From Candidatus Melainabacteria bacterium (GTDB lineage: Bacteria; Cyanobacteriota; Vampirovibrionia; Obscuribacterales; Obscuribacteraceae), in assembly GCA_016699165.1 (NCBI GenBank), contig CP064963.1, positions 3,844,001 through 3,908,000 on the forward strand: a DNA stretch of 64,000 nt, given 5' to 3'. The stretch's first letter is position 1. Each line of letters opens with the position of its first letter. The translations under genes and the position numbers were made by a program. A model generated the notes under the pieces. That model did not search any database. It saw nothing but the letters and a program-made list of their open reading frames with translations, and had not been told where the DNA came from. Shown here piece after piece: positions 31,898 to 40,424 of the stretch.

Positions 31898-32766
31898 GAC
31901 ACCTGAGAGTATTTTGGCGTATTTGTGTTGAAACCATGCTTGGTATCAAGCATAGCGGTTGGTCGAATTGGCTTGTTGTAAGCATTCTGGCTATCGCCCT
32001 TACAATTTTTGGTAGCGTGCTGCAATTGACTATGACACTAAAAGATGTGGTCAATTATTTTGGTTCGCAAATGGTTATTTCTGCATTTCTAAAAGACAAT
32101 TTCGAACCGGGCAAAGTGGCTCAAGAAATCAGTCAATTTGTCGAAGTGCGACTTGTTGAAGTAATAGACAAAAACAAGTCCTGGGGCGAAATGCAAAAAA
32201 CAATGAAAGTGGCATCGATTCCAAACCCACTTCCAAATACTTTGCACATTCGTGTAGCCAAACCAGAACAAGTAGAAAAACTGGCTCCCAAACTGCAATT
32301 GTTATCTGGCGTTGAAGCTGTGCGCTATCCAATGATGGTGGCACGACGCTTAAATGAAGTGCGTCACTTCTTTGAGATTGCTGGTGTTGCAGTCACTGCT
32401 GTTCTTGCTTTTGCGACTTTGATAGTAATCGGAAACACCATTCACCTGGTCATCCAGGCGCGTCACAAAGAAATTGAAATTTTGAGTTTGATGGGCGTGG
32501 GACATTTTTATATCAAGTGTCCGTTTGTGTTGCAGGGCGCGTTTTATGGTGCGGTATCGGCTCTATTTGCCGCTGTTGTAATTATTGGCGTCGAGCTTTA
32601 TGTGATTAAGCCTTATGTTTCAAACGAGCTTGTAAGCTTTGCAAGTATGATGCCAACTGGATTTGGTTATAACCTGGTAGAAACTTTCCTGGTTATGCTC
32701 GCTCTAGGCATGGCTGTTGGTGCAGGCGGCGGAGCCTGGGCATCGGGACGTTATATCAAAATTTAG
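31894..32766 (+). CDS. ftsX: cell-division permease-like protein FtsX
   Basis: A 290-residue membrane protein with the FtsX layout: a cytoplasmic N-terminus, a first membrane span (about residues 24-48), a periplasmic domain (about 60-150, including NPLPNTLHIRV), and three C-terminal spans (about 165-190, 210-235 and 255-285). It is the membrane partner of FtsE, with which it shares an ATGA overlap. In other bacteria FtsX couples ATP hydrolysis to murein hydrolase activation. Confidence 0.95.
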   Translation: MRHLRVFWRICVETMLGIKHSGWSNWLVVSILAIALTIFGSVLQLTMTLKDVVNYFGSQMVISAFLKDNFEPGKVAQEISQFVEVRLVEVIDKNKSWGEMQKTMKVASIPNPLPNTLHIRVAKPEQVEKLAPKLQLLSGVEAVRYPMMVARRLNEVRHFFEIAGVAVTAVLAFATLIVIGNTIHLVIQARHKEIEILSLMGVGHFYIKCPFVLQGAFYGAVSALFAAVVIIGVELYVIKPYVSNELVSFASMMPTGFGYNLVETFLVMLALGMAVGAGGGAWASGRYIKI

Positions 32767-33118
32767 TTCGATAGAATTTTTATTGCTGTGTGCCATTACA
32801 AGCAGAGATTAGTCTGCCTATAATGGTTGTTAAAAACGTGTTTTGAAACCCTTGCTGCAAGAGCGTTTCCAGGCAGGTATGTAAGAAATTATGCGCGTTT
32901 TTAATACTTGATGAAGGCGATAAATTGAAATGAACTCGAAAGTGCCAGCTTTTCAGCAGGTATTAAATATTGATGGTTTTTCTCACGGAGGCGTTTTAAA
33001 AGGCAATAGGGAACAGGCTTTTGGGCGACAGAAAAAAGGGTCATTATAGGCAAACAAAAAGAGCGACATTGCTGCCGCCCTTTTTATTCGATTTTATTCT
33101 ATTTGGTTTTAATTCGAA
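32767..33118 (+). ncRNA. gene-free region with a candidate structured RNA after ftsX
   Basis: This 352-base stretch has no credible gene. Two RNA elements are visible on the plus strand. The first is an 11-base stem pairing 32900-32910 (TTTAATACTTG) with 32957-32967 (CAGGTATTAAA, one G-U) around a 46-base loop. The second is the terminator hairpin annotated at 33023-33090. Together they could be a small RNA of about 190 bases, or just the 3' untranslated part of ftsX. No 4.5S, tmRNA or RNase P core sequence is recognisable; 6S RNA cannot be excluded by eye. Confidence 0.3.
33023..33090 (+). terminator. Rho-independent terminator downstream of ftsX
   Basis: A 9-base stem (GGGCGACAG at 33023-33031 with CTGCCGCCC at 33072-33080, one A-C mismatch) has a loop of about 40 bases and is followed by TTTTTATT. 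It ends the plus-strand transcript before the convergent cyclophilin gene. Confidence 0.6.
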
Positions 33119-33577
33119 TTATGCGTTTGGAACGGCGTTCAAAACACTTACGCTGTCCATCTTATCGCCTGCGCGAAGTGACATCATAACGTCGAGCCCT
33201 TCGATTACTTTGCCAAACACGGCATATTGCATATTCAAGAAAGATGCATTGCCTAGTGTGAAAAAGAATTGCGATGTGGCTGAGTTAGGGTCGTTTGTGC
33301 GAGCCATCGACATAATGCCAGCTTCGTCATGCTTGAGGTGAGGTTTCACTTCTAAAGGAATGGTTTTGCCCGAGCCTCCACGCCCGGTGCCATCGGGATC
33401 GCCGCCTTGAAGGCAGAATCCAGGCTCGTAGCGGTGGAAAATCAGTCCGTTGTAGAAGCCACGGTTTACCAAATCAAGAAAATTAGCTGCGGTAACAGGG
33501 GCATCGTTTTGGAAAATCTGACATTTGATTTTCCCTTTTGCTGTTTCGATCAAAACGATCGGATCTGTATTTGTCAT
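33119..33577 (-). CDS. cytoplasmic cyclophilin-type peptidyl-prolyl isomerase
   Basis: A 152-residue single-domain cyclophilin without signal peptide. It has VLIETAKGKI, the FHRYEPGFCLQGGDPDGTGRGG block with the catalytic Arg, MARTNDPNSATSQFFFT and YAVFGKV. It should accelerate proline isomerisation in the cytoplasm. Its neighbour 32 bases upstream is a very similar exported paralogue, so the pair arose by tandem duplication and one copy gained or lost a signal peptide. Confidence 0.92.
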   Translation of the reverse strand: MTNTDPIVLIETAKGKIKCQIFQNDAPVTAANFLDLVNRGFYNGLIFHRYEPGFCLQGGDPDGTGRGGSGKTIPLEVKPHLKHDEAGIMSMARTNDPNSATSQFFFTLGNASFLNMQYAVFGKVIEGLDVMMSLRAGDKMDSVSVLNAVPNA

Positions 33578-33609
33578 AACTTTGTCCTTAATTAGTTTTT
33601 GAATGAGAG

Positions 33610-34173
33610 TTATTTGCCTTTGCCCTTGGGCTCAGCGCCTTGAACATAAACTTTGGTCATCTTGTCGCCTTTGCGCAATTTCATTACGTTCTCGAGCCCT
33701 TCGGTCACTTTACCAAAAGCAGCATAACCAGGAGGGTTATCCAAGAAGCTTGCAGCATCTAGTGTGAAATAGAATTGCGAGCTTGCAGAATCAGGATCGT
33801 TTGTACGAGCCATTGCTAGAACGCCTGCTGAATCGTGCTTGAGGTTAGGTGATTTTTCAAGCGGGATGGTTTTGTCCGAACCGCCCTGACCTGTGCCTTG
33901 TGGGTCGCCGCCTTGAATGCAGAAACCTTTCTCGTAGCGGTGGAAAACGAGTCCGTTGTAGAAACCACGATTTACAAGACCAAGAAAGTTGTTGGCGGTG
34001 ATAGGAGCTTCGCTCTTGTAAATGACCATTTTGATGGTCCCTTTGGTGGTTTCCATAACCACTGTTGGATCATCGGATTTGCTTGCTGCTTTGCCTTTTT
34101 TGTCGGCTGCAAACGCATCGGGTGCAGCAAAGAGCATGCTGAATACTAGAAGTAACACGGCGAAAAAATTCAT
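33610..34173 (-). CDS. exported cyclophilin-type peptidyl-prolyl isomerase
   Basis: A 187-residue cyclophilin with a signal peptide (about residues 1-22, ending AFAAD) and a Lys-rich linker. The core contains VVMETTKGTI, VFHRYEKGFCIQGGDPQGTGQG, MARTNDPDSASSQFYFT and YAAFGKV. It is the exported paralogue of the gene that follows it. Periplasmic protein folding is the likely role. Confidence 0.92.
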   Translation of the reverse strand: MNFFAVLLLVFSMLFAAPDAFAADKKGKAASKSDDPTVVMETTKGTIKMVIYKSEAPITANNFLGLVNRGFYNGLVFHRYEKGFCIQGGDPQGTGQGGSDKTIPLEKSPNLKHDSAGVLAMARTNDPDSASSQFYFTLDAASFLDNPPGYAAFGKVTEGLENVMKLRKGDKMTKVYVQGAEPKGKGK

Positions 34174-34259
34174 AACGGCGGAAGGACCTCCATGAGGGCT
34201 CGATATGCCGTGTATTTTATAGCCTTATAAAAGCCAAGACCTAGAAATTAATAAAGGTC

Positions 34260-35024
34260 CTATTGTTTGAAACCGTTTAGTTGATAAGTTACTTTGGCGC
34301 GCGGACCAGGCTCGCCCTGCTTGATTATCGAGATGCGCTCCATGCCGTTCATTTGATTGCCGTCGGGACTGATCTCAAGCACGATGGCTTCTTGAGCCAT
34401 TGTGTTTTTAATCGGGTGTTGATAGCGGATAAATGCGCGACTACCTTCTACCTTGTCAACAATGAGAGCACTTTTCACGCCCATGTCGTTACTGAATGCG
34501 TATCCTGATTGGGGACTGCCCATAATATTCCAAACGTTTTGAGTTTGAGGTTGGAAAATACCCTCTGCTGCCTGGTATTGAGGTTGCATTGCTTCAAAAT
34601 TGGTTTTGCGACCTTGTATAGCCCATCTACCAAGAAAACTCGGCGGTAGGGCGACACTCTTTTGTTCTCTCAATTGAAACATAGGCGATTGACGCAACTG
34701 AGGCATTGGTCTTGCTTGCGGCATCTGCCTAATCAGCTGTGGTTGTTGCTGTTGTGGTTGATTCTGCTGGACTTGAATCTTGAGTGGCGCTTGCTTCTTA
34801 GGCGGTGGCTGCTTCTTGGCTGGTTTCTGAGGCGTAAAAGTTGGATATGGAGCGTAATCAGGCACGCCATTGTCGCCTGGAGTGTAGTTTTTCTGCTCTG
34901 CGTTTAGCTCGAATTGTTTGGCTTGCAGGCATGGTGCAAAAGACACGCTTACCGATGATCCAATCATGACGGCAATGCCAGCAAGGACGAGGTATTCGAC
35001 TAGACTACGCTTGCGCTCTGTCAT
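34260..35024 (-). CDS. exported Pro/Gln-rich protein with lipocalin-like domain
   Basis: A 254-residue protein with an N-terminal hydrophobic anchor or signal (about residues 10-32) and a long Gln/Pro/Lys-rich stretch (about 60-120). The C-terminal half opens LPPSFLGRWAIQG and continues with beta-rich segments (AFIRYQHPI, AIVLEISPDGNQM). LGRW followed by alternating strands is typical of small beta-barrel, lipocalin-like domains. A TCAGGAG ribosome site supports ATG 35024. Function unknown. Confidence 0.65.
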   Translation of the reverse strand: MTERKRSLVEYLVLAGIAVMIGSSVSVSFAPCLQAKQFELNAEQKNYTPGDNGVPDYAPYPTFTPQKPAKKQPPPKKQAPLKIQVQQNQPQQQQPQLIRQMPQARPMPQLRQSPMFQLREQKSVALPPSFLGRWAIQGRKTNFEAMQPQYQAAEGIFQPQTQNVWNIMGSPQSGYAFSNDMGVKSALIVDKVEGSRAFIRYQHPIKNTMAQEAIVLEISPDGNQMNGMERISIIKQGEPGPRAKVTYQLNGFKQ

Positions 35025-35082
35025 CTTTTAGCTCCTGATAAAAGTCATTGTATATCTTTTACCCGGAACTCGCCGCTTATAC

Positions 35083-35802
35083 CTAAATGGCGTTTGAAAC
35101 GCTCGCTACGCTTTTGGAAAATCCTAAGTCCACCAGGCGTTTATAGGCTTCCTGACCGGCTGTAGACGTTGGTTCTGCTACAACAATTTCAACTAAGGGG
35201 TCAATTGCTTCAGGCACTCTTTGTTGTTTTATCAGCAAATCGGCTTTCAGTAATTTGGCTTTGTTTTTTAATTTGCTGAATTCGAGCGCTAAAGCCTTTT
35301 CTTCTTTGGCTTGAGCTTTGGTCGAATCGTTTTTATCGAATACTTGATACATTTTCCAGTGTGAATTAGCCAGCTCTTGCATCCACTCACAGGTAACGTA
35401 GATTGACTCCTGCATTGTGTTTGGTGGATTGGTTTCGAGTTTTTCTTTCAGTTCGGCAATTCTAGATTGAGCCTGATCGACTGTTATGGGTAAAAGAGAA
35501 TAGCCACCAGGGGCAGTGGCGGGATTTTTACTGGCTTGAATTTGTTTTTGGGGTACTTGTTTTGTTTGCACCGGCGCTTTGGCTTGGGCACTTGTTTTTT
35601 CATTTAAATTTTGAAAGAAGTTGGAATTAGAGGGGCTGCCCGGCAAGGGGGCTTGTCCTTGCTGAAAAGCTGAACCGTTATCGGAAGAGGTTTGCATGCC
35701 AGGGATTGGAGCCGAGTCAGCTAACGCCGCAACGCCCACCAGGGCAGAACAAACGAGTGCAGCGCTTAGCGGAATTGTGACTGCTTGAACGCGTGATTTC
35801 AT
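35083..35802 (-). CDS. secreted helical (TPR-like) protein
   Basis: The frame is open further upstream, but ATG 35802 gives a standard signal peptide (KSRVQAVTIPL...ALVGVAALADS), so I take a 239-residue product. The mature part has a low-complexity Gln/Ser/Pro region (about 30-100) and then helices (about 110-235) with ELKEKLETNPPNTMQESIYVTCEWMQEL and AKLLKADLLIKQQRVPEAIDPLVEIV, which look like TPR or related solenoid repeats. An AGGCAGG-like site lies before the ATG. Function unknown. Confidence 0.65.
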   Translation of the reverse strand: MKSRVQAVTIPLSAALVCSALVGVAALADSAPIPGMQTSSDNGSAFQQGQAPLPGSPSNSNFFQNLNEKTSAQAKAPVQTKQVPQKQIQASKNPATAPGGYSLLPITVDQAQSRIAELKEKLETNPPNTMQESIYVTCEWMQELANSHWKMYQVFDKNDSTKAQAKEEKALALEFSKLKNKAKLLKADLLIKQQRVPEAIDPLVEIVVAEPTSTAGQEAYKRLVDLGFSKSVASVSNAI

Positions 35803-35930
35803 TTTGACAACCTGCCTGATATTTAAAAAACTGACCAGAAAACTGCTTGAATACTCTATCACAGCTCCAGTTGAAAAGATTATTGGAGCCACATAATGCA
35901 AGTCTTGTGCGAGTCGATATAGTGATCGAT

Positions 35931-37493
35931 ATGAGTTTTGTACAGAAGCTTTTTCGAACTAAATCAAGCCGACTTTTAATTGAAGAAGCCGGTCATCCAG
36001 ATTACCAAATGAAAAAAACTTTGGGTGCTTTTGATCTGGTGGCATTTGGTGTCGGGGCCACCATTGGTTCTGGCATTTTTGCATTAGCTGGAACCGCTTG
36101 CGCAGGAAGTCCTGCTCAAGCCGCCGGACACGTACTGTCGACGCCACTTATAAATTTTTTCATGGGAAGTACGATGGGCAGAGATCCTGCAGGTCCTGCA
36201 CTTGTAATTTCTTTCATCGTGGCAGCCATTGCCTGCGCCTTTGCGGCTCTGTGTTATGCCGAGTTAGCCGCTATGATTCCAGTTTCTGGATCAGCTTACA
36301 CTTTTGCCTACGCCTCTTTGGGCGAGCTTACAGCCTGGCTCATCGGCTGGAATCTGGTACTTGAATATGCAGTGGGAAATATCGCTGTTGCAGTTTCATG
36401 GTCGGATCACTTTTTGCATTTTATTCATGGCATGTTTGGTGCCAAAGTGCCCATGTGGCTTACCACAGACACTAAGACGGCGCTTAACAGGCTGGCTACA
36501 TTACCGGCCGACAATTTGCAGTGGCAATTTTATTCGACTACAGATTTACCCAATATCTTTGGACACCAGTTTGCACTAAATATTCCAGCATTTCTTATCG
36601 TCGCGCTCATTACCTGGATTTTGATTCTGGGTATTCAAGAAAGCGCCAAAGTAAATGCCATTGCAGTAGTAATAAAAGTAGTAGTGGTGCTCTTTTTCAT
36701 AATTTTTGGTTCATTCTACGTTAATCCCGACAACTGGATTCCATTTGCTCCAGGTGGCTGGACCGGTATCATGGGTGGTGCAGCAATTGTCTTTTTCAGT
36801 TTTATAGGATTTGACGCTGTAAGCTCTACTGCGGAGGAAACTAAGAATCCACAACGCGACATGCCTATTGGAATGATGGGCAGCCTTGCAATTTGTACTG
36901 TTTTATATGGCGGGGTCTCACTCGTCTTAACCGGAATTATGCGCTACAGCCAATATGCCAATGACGCAGCACCAGTGGCATCGGCGCTCGCATTCACTGG
37001 TCAGGCATGGGCACATGTTTTGATTAGCATTGGCGCCCTTGCGGGCATGACGTCTGTACTGCTTGTATTTCAGCTTGGTCAGCCAAGAATCTTTATGGCT
37101 ATGGCACGCGATGGTTTGATGCCTGCTATTTTTGCCAAGATTCATCCTAAGTTTAAAACACCTTTGATGCCGACTCTTTTTACTGGACTTATAGTTGGTC
37201 TGGCATCAATGTTTGTAGATATCGGGGACGCTGCAGAGCTTACTAATATTGGCACTCTGAGCGCATTTATAATAGTTTGTGTTGGTGTGTTAGTGTTGCG
37301 CAAAACTCAACCAGAACATGTTAGACCGTTTAAATGTCCGCTCGTTCCATGGTTTCCTTTAGCAGGAATTATTTTTTGCTTTTATCTGATGTTGTCTCTT
37401 CCGGTGATGACTTGGATTCGATTTTTTGTTTGGATGGCGGTCGGGATTTTGATTTATTTCGCTTACGGGTTTCGAAAGAGCCGATTAGCTTAG
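35931..37493 (+). CDS. APC-family amino-acid permease
   Basis: I take ATG 35931 (520 residues) rather than the longer upstream frame, which overlaps the divergent gene. The product has about 12-14 membrane segments with the APC signature FDLVAFGVGATIGSGIFALAG at about residues 36-56, LCYAELAAMIPVSGSAYTFAY, and SFIGFDAVSSTAEETKNPQRDMP. This fits cationic or branched amino-acid/H+ symporters (CAT/YfnA-like). The exact substrate cannot be told. The last 125 bases overlap the convergent gene that follows, an unusually long overlap. Confidence 0.9.
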   Translation: MSFVQKLFRTKSSRLLIEEAGHPDYQMKKTLGAFDLVAFGVGATIGSGIFALAGTACAGSPAQAAGHVLSTPLINFFMGSTMGRDPAGPALVISFIVAAIACAFAALCYAELAAMIPVSGSAYTFAYASLGELTAWLIGWNLVLEYAVGNIAVAVSWSDHFLHFIHGMFGAKVPMWLTTDTKTALNRLATLPADNLQWQFYSTTDLPNIFGHQFALNIPAFLIVALITWILILGIQESAKVNAIAVVIKVVVVLFFIIFGSFYVNPDNWIPFAPGGWTGIMGGAAIVFFSFIGFDAVSSTAEETKNPQRDMPIGMMGSLAICTVLYGGVSLVLTGIMRYSQYANDAAPVASALAFTGQAWAHVLISIGALAGMTSVLLVFQLGQPRIFMAMARDGLMPAIFAKIHPKFKTPLMPTLFTGLIVGLASMFVDIGDAAELTNIGTLSAFIIVCVGVLVLRKTQPEHVRPFKCPLVPWFPLAGIIFCFYLMLSLPVMTWIRFFVWMAVGILIYFAYGFRKSRLA

Positions 37494-38133
37494 AGTTGGC
37501 TTTCGATAAGGCTTTGCGCTTCTGCAAAACGCCCAGTCTTTCTTTCATCGCTTTCACTGTAAGCTCCAGATCTTTGCATTTGCCTTTGGCTTCTTCCAGA
37601 TCTGCCACTGCCTGGTCAGCGTCTTTAGATGAGCCTTCTAACTCTTTCTTACTCACAATTCCCTGGTCGAATAATTCGACAAAATTTTGAGCACGTTTTT
37701 TATTTTCATCCACTAACGCAGTTTGGTCTTTCAATTTAGATTGAGCGTTTTTCAATCTCAGTTCATTACTTGCAAGTCTTGCTTTCAGATCTGCTTCAGA
37801 TAAAAACGATAGTCCGGACAAATCTATATCGAATGAGCCCATCTCACTTGCGCTTGAGAAGGTGGGAATATTTGGCGGTGGGGGCGGTACGAAGGGACCA
37901 AAAACGTCGCGCTTTGCTTTGACTTTTGGTTTTGTTTTTGAAACCTGCGCTACAGGTTTAGTCGTTGCGACGGGCTTAGTACTTGCAACAGGCTTAAGCG
38001 CTGGTTTTGCAGTTGGTACAGGCTTTTGTGTTTCGGCATCGACAACAGGAGCAAGCGCCAATTCTAGAGTGAATGTCGTAGTTGAGACTACAATTAAAAT
38101 CGTTGCTCTATTGATAATATTTCTCAATTTCAT
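37369..38133 (-). CDS. secreted coiled-coil protein of unknown function
   Basis: A 254-residue protein with a signal peptide (about residues 10-32), repeated KPVAxTKPVA units (about 40-66), a short Pro run FVPPPPPNIP, a DIDLSGLSFLSEADLKARL segment, a coiled-coil (about 110-205), and a basic Lys/Ser tail. Its 3' end lies inside the permease gene by 125 bases, so the tail is encoded antisense to the permease C-terminus. The signal peptide, repeats and coiled-coil argue that the frame is real. No family is recognised. Confidence 0.65.
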   Translation of the reverse strand: MKLRNIINRATILIVVSTTTFTLELALAPVVDAETQKPVPTAKPALKPVASTKPVATTKPVAQVSKTKPKVKAKRDVFGPFVPPPPPNIPTFSSASEMGSFDIDLSGLSFLSEADLKARLASNELRLKNAQSKLKDQTALVDENKKRAQNFVELFDQGIVSKKELEGSSKDADQAVADLEEAKGKCKDLELTVKAMKERLGVLQKRKALSKANSKLIGSFETRKRNKSKSRPPSKQKIESKSSPEETTSDKSKK

Positions 38134-38168
38134 GGTTGCCGGGAGGCAAGTTCCTGTATTCTCATTGA

Positions 38169-38972
38169 ATGCCTAAGGATAGTTTATCCGTAGTTTTTTT
38201 TGGAGATGTTGTCGGAAAGCCTGGACGTCGCTTTTTGCTACAACATCTTAAAGAGCTGACGGGTGCGGCTGAGCCGCCCGAAATAATTATTGCCAATGTT
38301 GAGAATGCCGCGCACGGGTTTGGACTGACAAAAACCATCGTGGATGAACTGGCAGCTGCTGGTGTGCAGTTGTTTTCAGGCGGCAATCACACTTTCGACC
38401 GCAAAGAAACGCTTGCTTTCATCGCTGATTATCCAAACGTTTTGCGTCCGGCAAATTATCCAGCCACTGCCCCTGGCAAAGGTACTTATATTCTTGAGAC
38501 TAAAGAGGGATTTAAGCTTGGTTTCATAAACTTGATGGGGCGAGTCTTCATGGAGCCGCTTGAGTCGCCATTCTTGATGGCAGATAAGCTTATAGAAGAA
38601 TTGAAACCTGATTGCGATGCCATTATGGTCGATATTCACGCTGAGGCAACGGCAGAAAAAATCGCACTTGGCTGGCATATGGACGGTCGCGTTTCGTGTA
38701 TTGTCGGCACCCACACACATGTTCAAACTGCCGATGAGCGCATTTTGCCAGGTGGAACTGCCTATATTACCGACGTCGGCATGTGCGGTCCAATGAACGG
38801 TGTGATTGGCATGAGTCGTGAACTCGTGATGCGACGCTTCATTCAACAGCTTCCAACTCGTCTTGAAGTAGAAGAAGGTCCAGCCGTTTTGAGTGGCGTA
38901 AGAATAGAACTTGAGAGAAAGAGCGGTAAGGCGCTCTCTATTAATCGTATTTTTCTATCAGAGTCTAATTAG
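38169..38972 (+). CDS. ymdB: YmdB-type (TIGR00282) metallophosphoesterase
   Basis: A 267-residue protein with the YmdB metal and active-site motifs FFGDVVGKPGRR near the N-terminus, IANVENAAHGFG, SGGNHTFDRKE, VDIHAEATAEK and VGTHTHVQTADERILPGGTAYITDVGMCG. YmdB hydrolyses 2',3'-cyclic nucleotides and affects RNA turnover and biofilm switches in Bacillus. It is followed after two bases by a PHP-type phosphoesterase, so the pair may act together in nucleotide turnover. It is divergent from the coiled-coil gene 35 bases away. Confidence 0.92.
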   Translation: MPKDSLSVVFFGDVVGKPGRRFLLQHLKELTGAAEPPEIIIANVENAAHGFGLTKTIVDELAAAGVQLFSGGNHTFDRKETLAFIADYPNVLRPANYPATAPGKGTYILETKEGFKLGFINLMGRVFMEPLESPFLMADKLIEELKPDCDAIMVDIHAEATAEKIALGWHMDGRVSCIVGTHTHVQTADERILPGGTAYITDVGMCGPMNGVIGMSRELVMRRFIQQLPTRLEVEEGPAVLSGVRIELERKSGKALSINRIFLSESN

Positions 38973-38974
38973 TT

Positions 38975-39802
38975 ATGACTTTCGATCTGCATATGCACAG
39001 CCACTTTTCAGACGGAAACTGGTCGCCTGAAGAATTGGTAGAAGAAGCTCACAATCGAAATCTTAGAACAATTGCCCTTACTGACCATGACACTACCGAT
39101 GGTGTTGTGCATGCACAAAAACATGCTACTCAATATAACATGGAAGTTATTCCAGCAATTGAAATAAGCACACAAAGACAAGGACAAGACCTGCATGTTT
39201 TGGGCTATTTCATCGATGCGAATAATGATTGTTTAAAACAACTTTTGCAAGAACAAAAAAATATTAGAGTAAGTCATGTTGAACGACTAGCTAAAAATGC
39301 AGGTATTGATCCCGATTTCATTTTAAACTTCAATGTTAAAGGCACAATCGGCAAAGCGCATATCGCTAAAGCATTAGTGGCCTGTGAAGCCGCAGCAGAT
39401 CTCAATCAAGCTTATTTTGAATATCTTATGCCCGGTGGTAAATATTATCTTCAAAGAACATTTGTTGATACCGCCCATGCTGTCAAAGTTTTAAGCCAAA
39501 GTGGAGCAGTAGCAGTACTGGCTCATCCGCCCAAAGAAAAACTTGAGTCTATTATTCAAGAACTAAAACCATTTGGCCTTATGGGTATCGAAGCTTATCA
39601 TGCTCTTTTTGGTCAAAATACAGAATATATTTTGAACCTGGCAAAAAAATATGATTTGCTCGTCACAGGTGGTTCGGACTGTCACGGTCCATATCCTGGA
39701 TTTGCGCCGCAACTGGGCGGAGTGAATATGCCGCAATTTGTTCTAGATAATTTAGCGAGCTGCGTCTTTAATCAAAGACTGGGTGTCGCTATTAACGTCT
39801 GA
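38975..39802 (+). CDS. PHP-domain phosphoesterase (RNase AM/YciV-like)
   Basis: A 275-residue PHP-superfamily protein with metal motifs DLHMHSHFSDGNWSPEELV (HxHxxxSDG), ALTDHDTTDG, IPAIEISTQ, AVLAHPPKEK and TGGSDCHGP. This matches the RNase AM/3',5'-nucleoside bisphosphate phosphatase group, which uses two or three metal ions to process 5' ends of RNA or pAp-type nucleotides. It starts two bases after the YmdB stop and is probably co-transcribed. It overlaps the following convergent gene by 51 bases. Confidence 0.9.
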   Translation: MTFDLHMHSHFSDGNWSPEELVEEAHNRNLRTIALTDHDTTDGVVHAQKHATQYNMEVIPAIEISTQRQGQDLHVLGYFIDANNDCLKQLLQEQKNIRVSHVERLAKNAGIDPDFILNFNVKGTIGKAHIAKALVACEAAADLNQAYFEYLMPGGKYYLQRTFVDTAHAVKVLSQSGAVAVLAHPPKEKLESIIQELKPFGLMGIEAYHALFGQNTEYILNLAKKYDLLVTGGSDCHGPYPGFAPQLGGVNMPQFVLDNLASCVFNQRLGVAINV

Positions 39803-40372
39803 TTGGTCTGCATTATCAGAATTTTCTGAATCAGAATTTTTTGTATTGTCTAAATCGATTTTATTGCGCGAAGGCGCAGCCAATGTCGAGCCTTTAGTGG
39901 AAGTGCTTGATGCGGCAATACTTAAAGGTCTTGATAGTGAGCCTTCGGCTACTTCACCAATTTTGCTATCCACTACACCGCCATCGGCATTTAGTATCAC
40001 CTGTGATGGTATGTAGCCTTTGTAATATTTTTTGATTAACTGAGTTACAGCCGGCGTTTTGTTGGTTTTATCCACATCGACCAGTAAAAATTTCACGCCT
40101 TCTTTAGCGTATTTATTGTAGAGACCAACCACAATTTTGGCTTGTCTATTTGTGTTTAAATCGCCCGAGCCACCAAAGAAAATGAAAGTCGGTTTTCCTG
40201 GCTCAATAGATGCGTCGTCCATTTTTTGACCGACAATCGGAAATCCAGAATCGATATCTTGATTGAATGAAATGCCGCGCTTGAGACTAATATTTTCGGC
40301 TGCAAGACAGGCTTGTGTGCCAGGTTCGATAACCAGAGCCCCGAGTAATAAAATTGAAGTGCGTTTTTTCAT
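39752..40372 (-). CDS. secreted thioredoxin-fold protein without CxxC
   Basis: A 206-residue protein with a signal peptide (about residues 5-24, ending CLAAE). Residues about 45-150 follow a TlpA/thioredoxin pattern: PTFIFFGGSGDLNTNRQ, then VKFLLVDVDKTNKTP and GYIPSQVILNADG (the cis-Pro loop). At the position of CxxC is the sequence GGSGD, so no redox activity is expected. The C-terminus is a Ser/Asp/Asn-rich tail. Its 3' end overlaps the PHP gene by 51 bases. Confidence 0.7.
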   Translation of the reverse strand: MKKRTSILLLGALVIEPGTQACLAAENISLKRGISFNQDIDSGFPIVGQKMDDASIEPGKPTFIFFGGSGDLNTNRQAKIVVGLYNKYAKEGVKFLLVDVDKTNKTPAVTQLIKKYYKGYIPSQVILNADGGVVDSKIGEVAEGSLSRPLSIAASSTSTKGSTLAAPSRNKIDLDNTKNSDSENSDNADQSDVNSDTQSLIKDAAR

Positions 40373-40424
40373 GATGCAGTTAACGACGCCTATTTGGGCT
40401 AATGGTTCCGCGCTTACTTATTGG

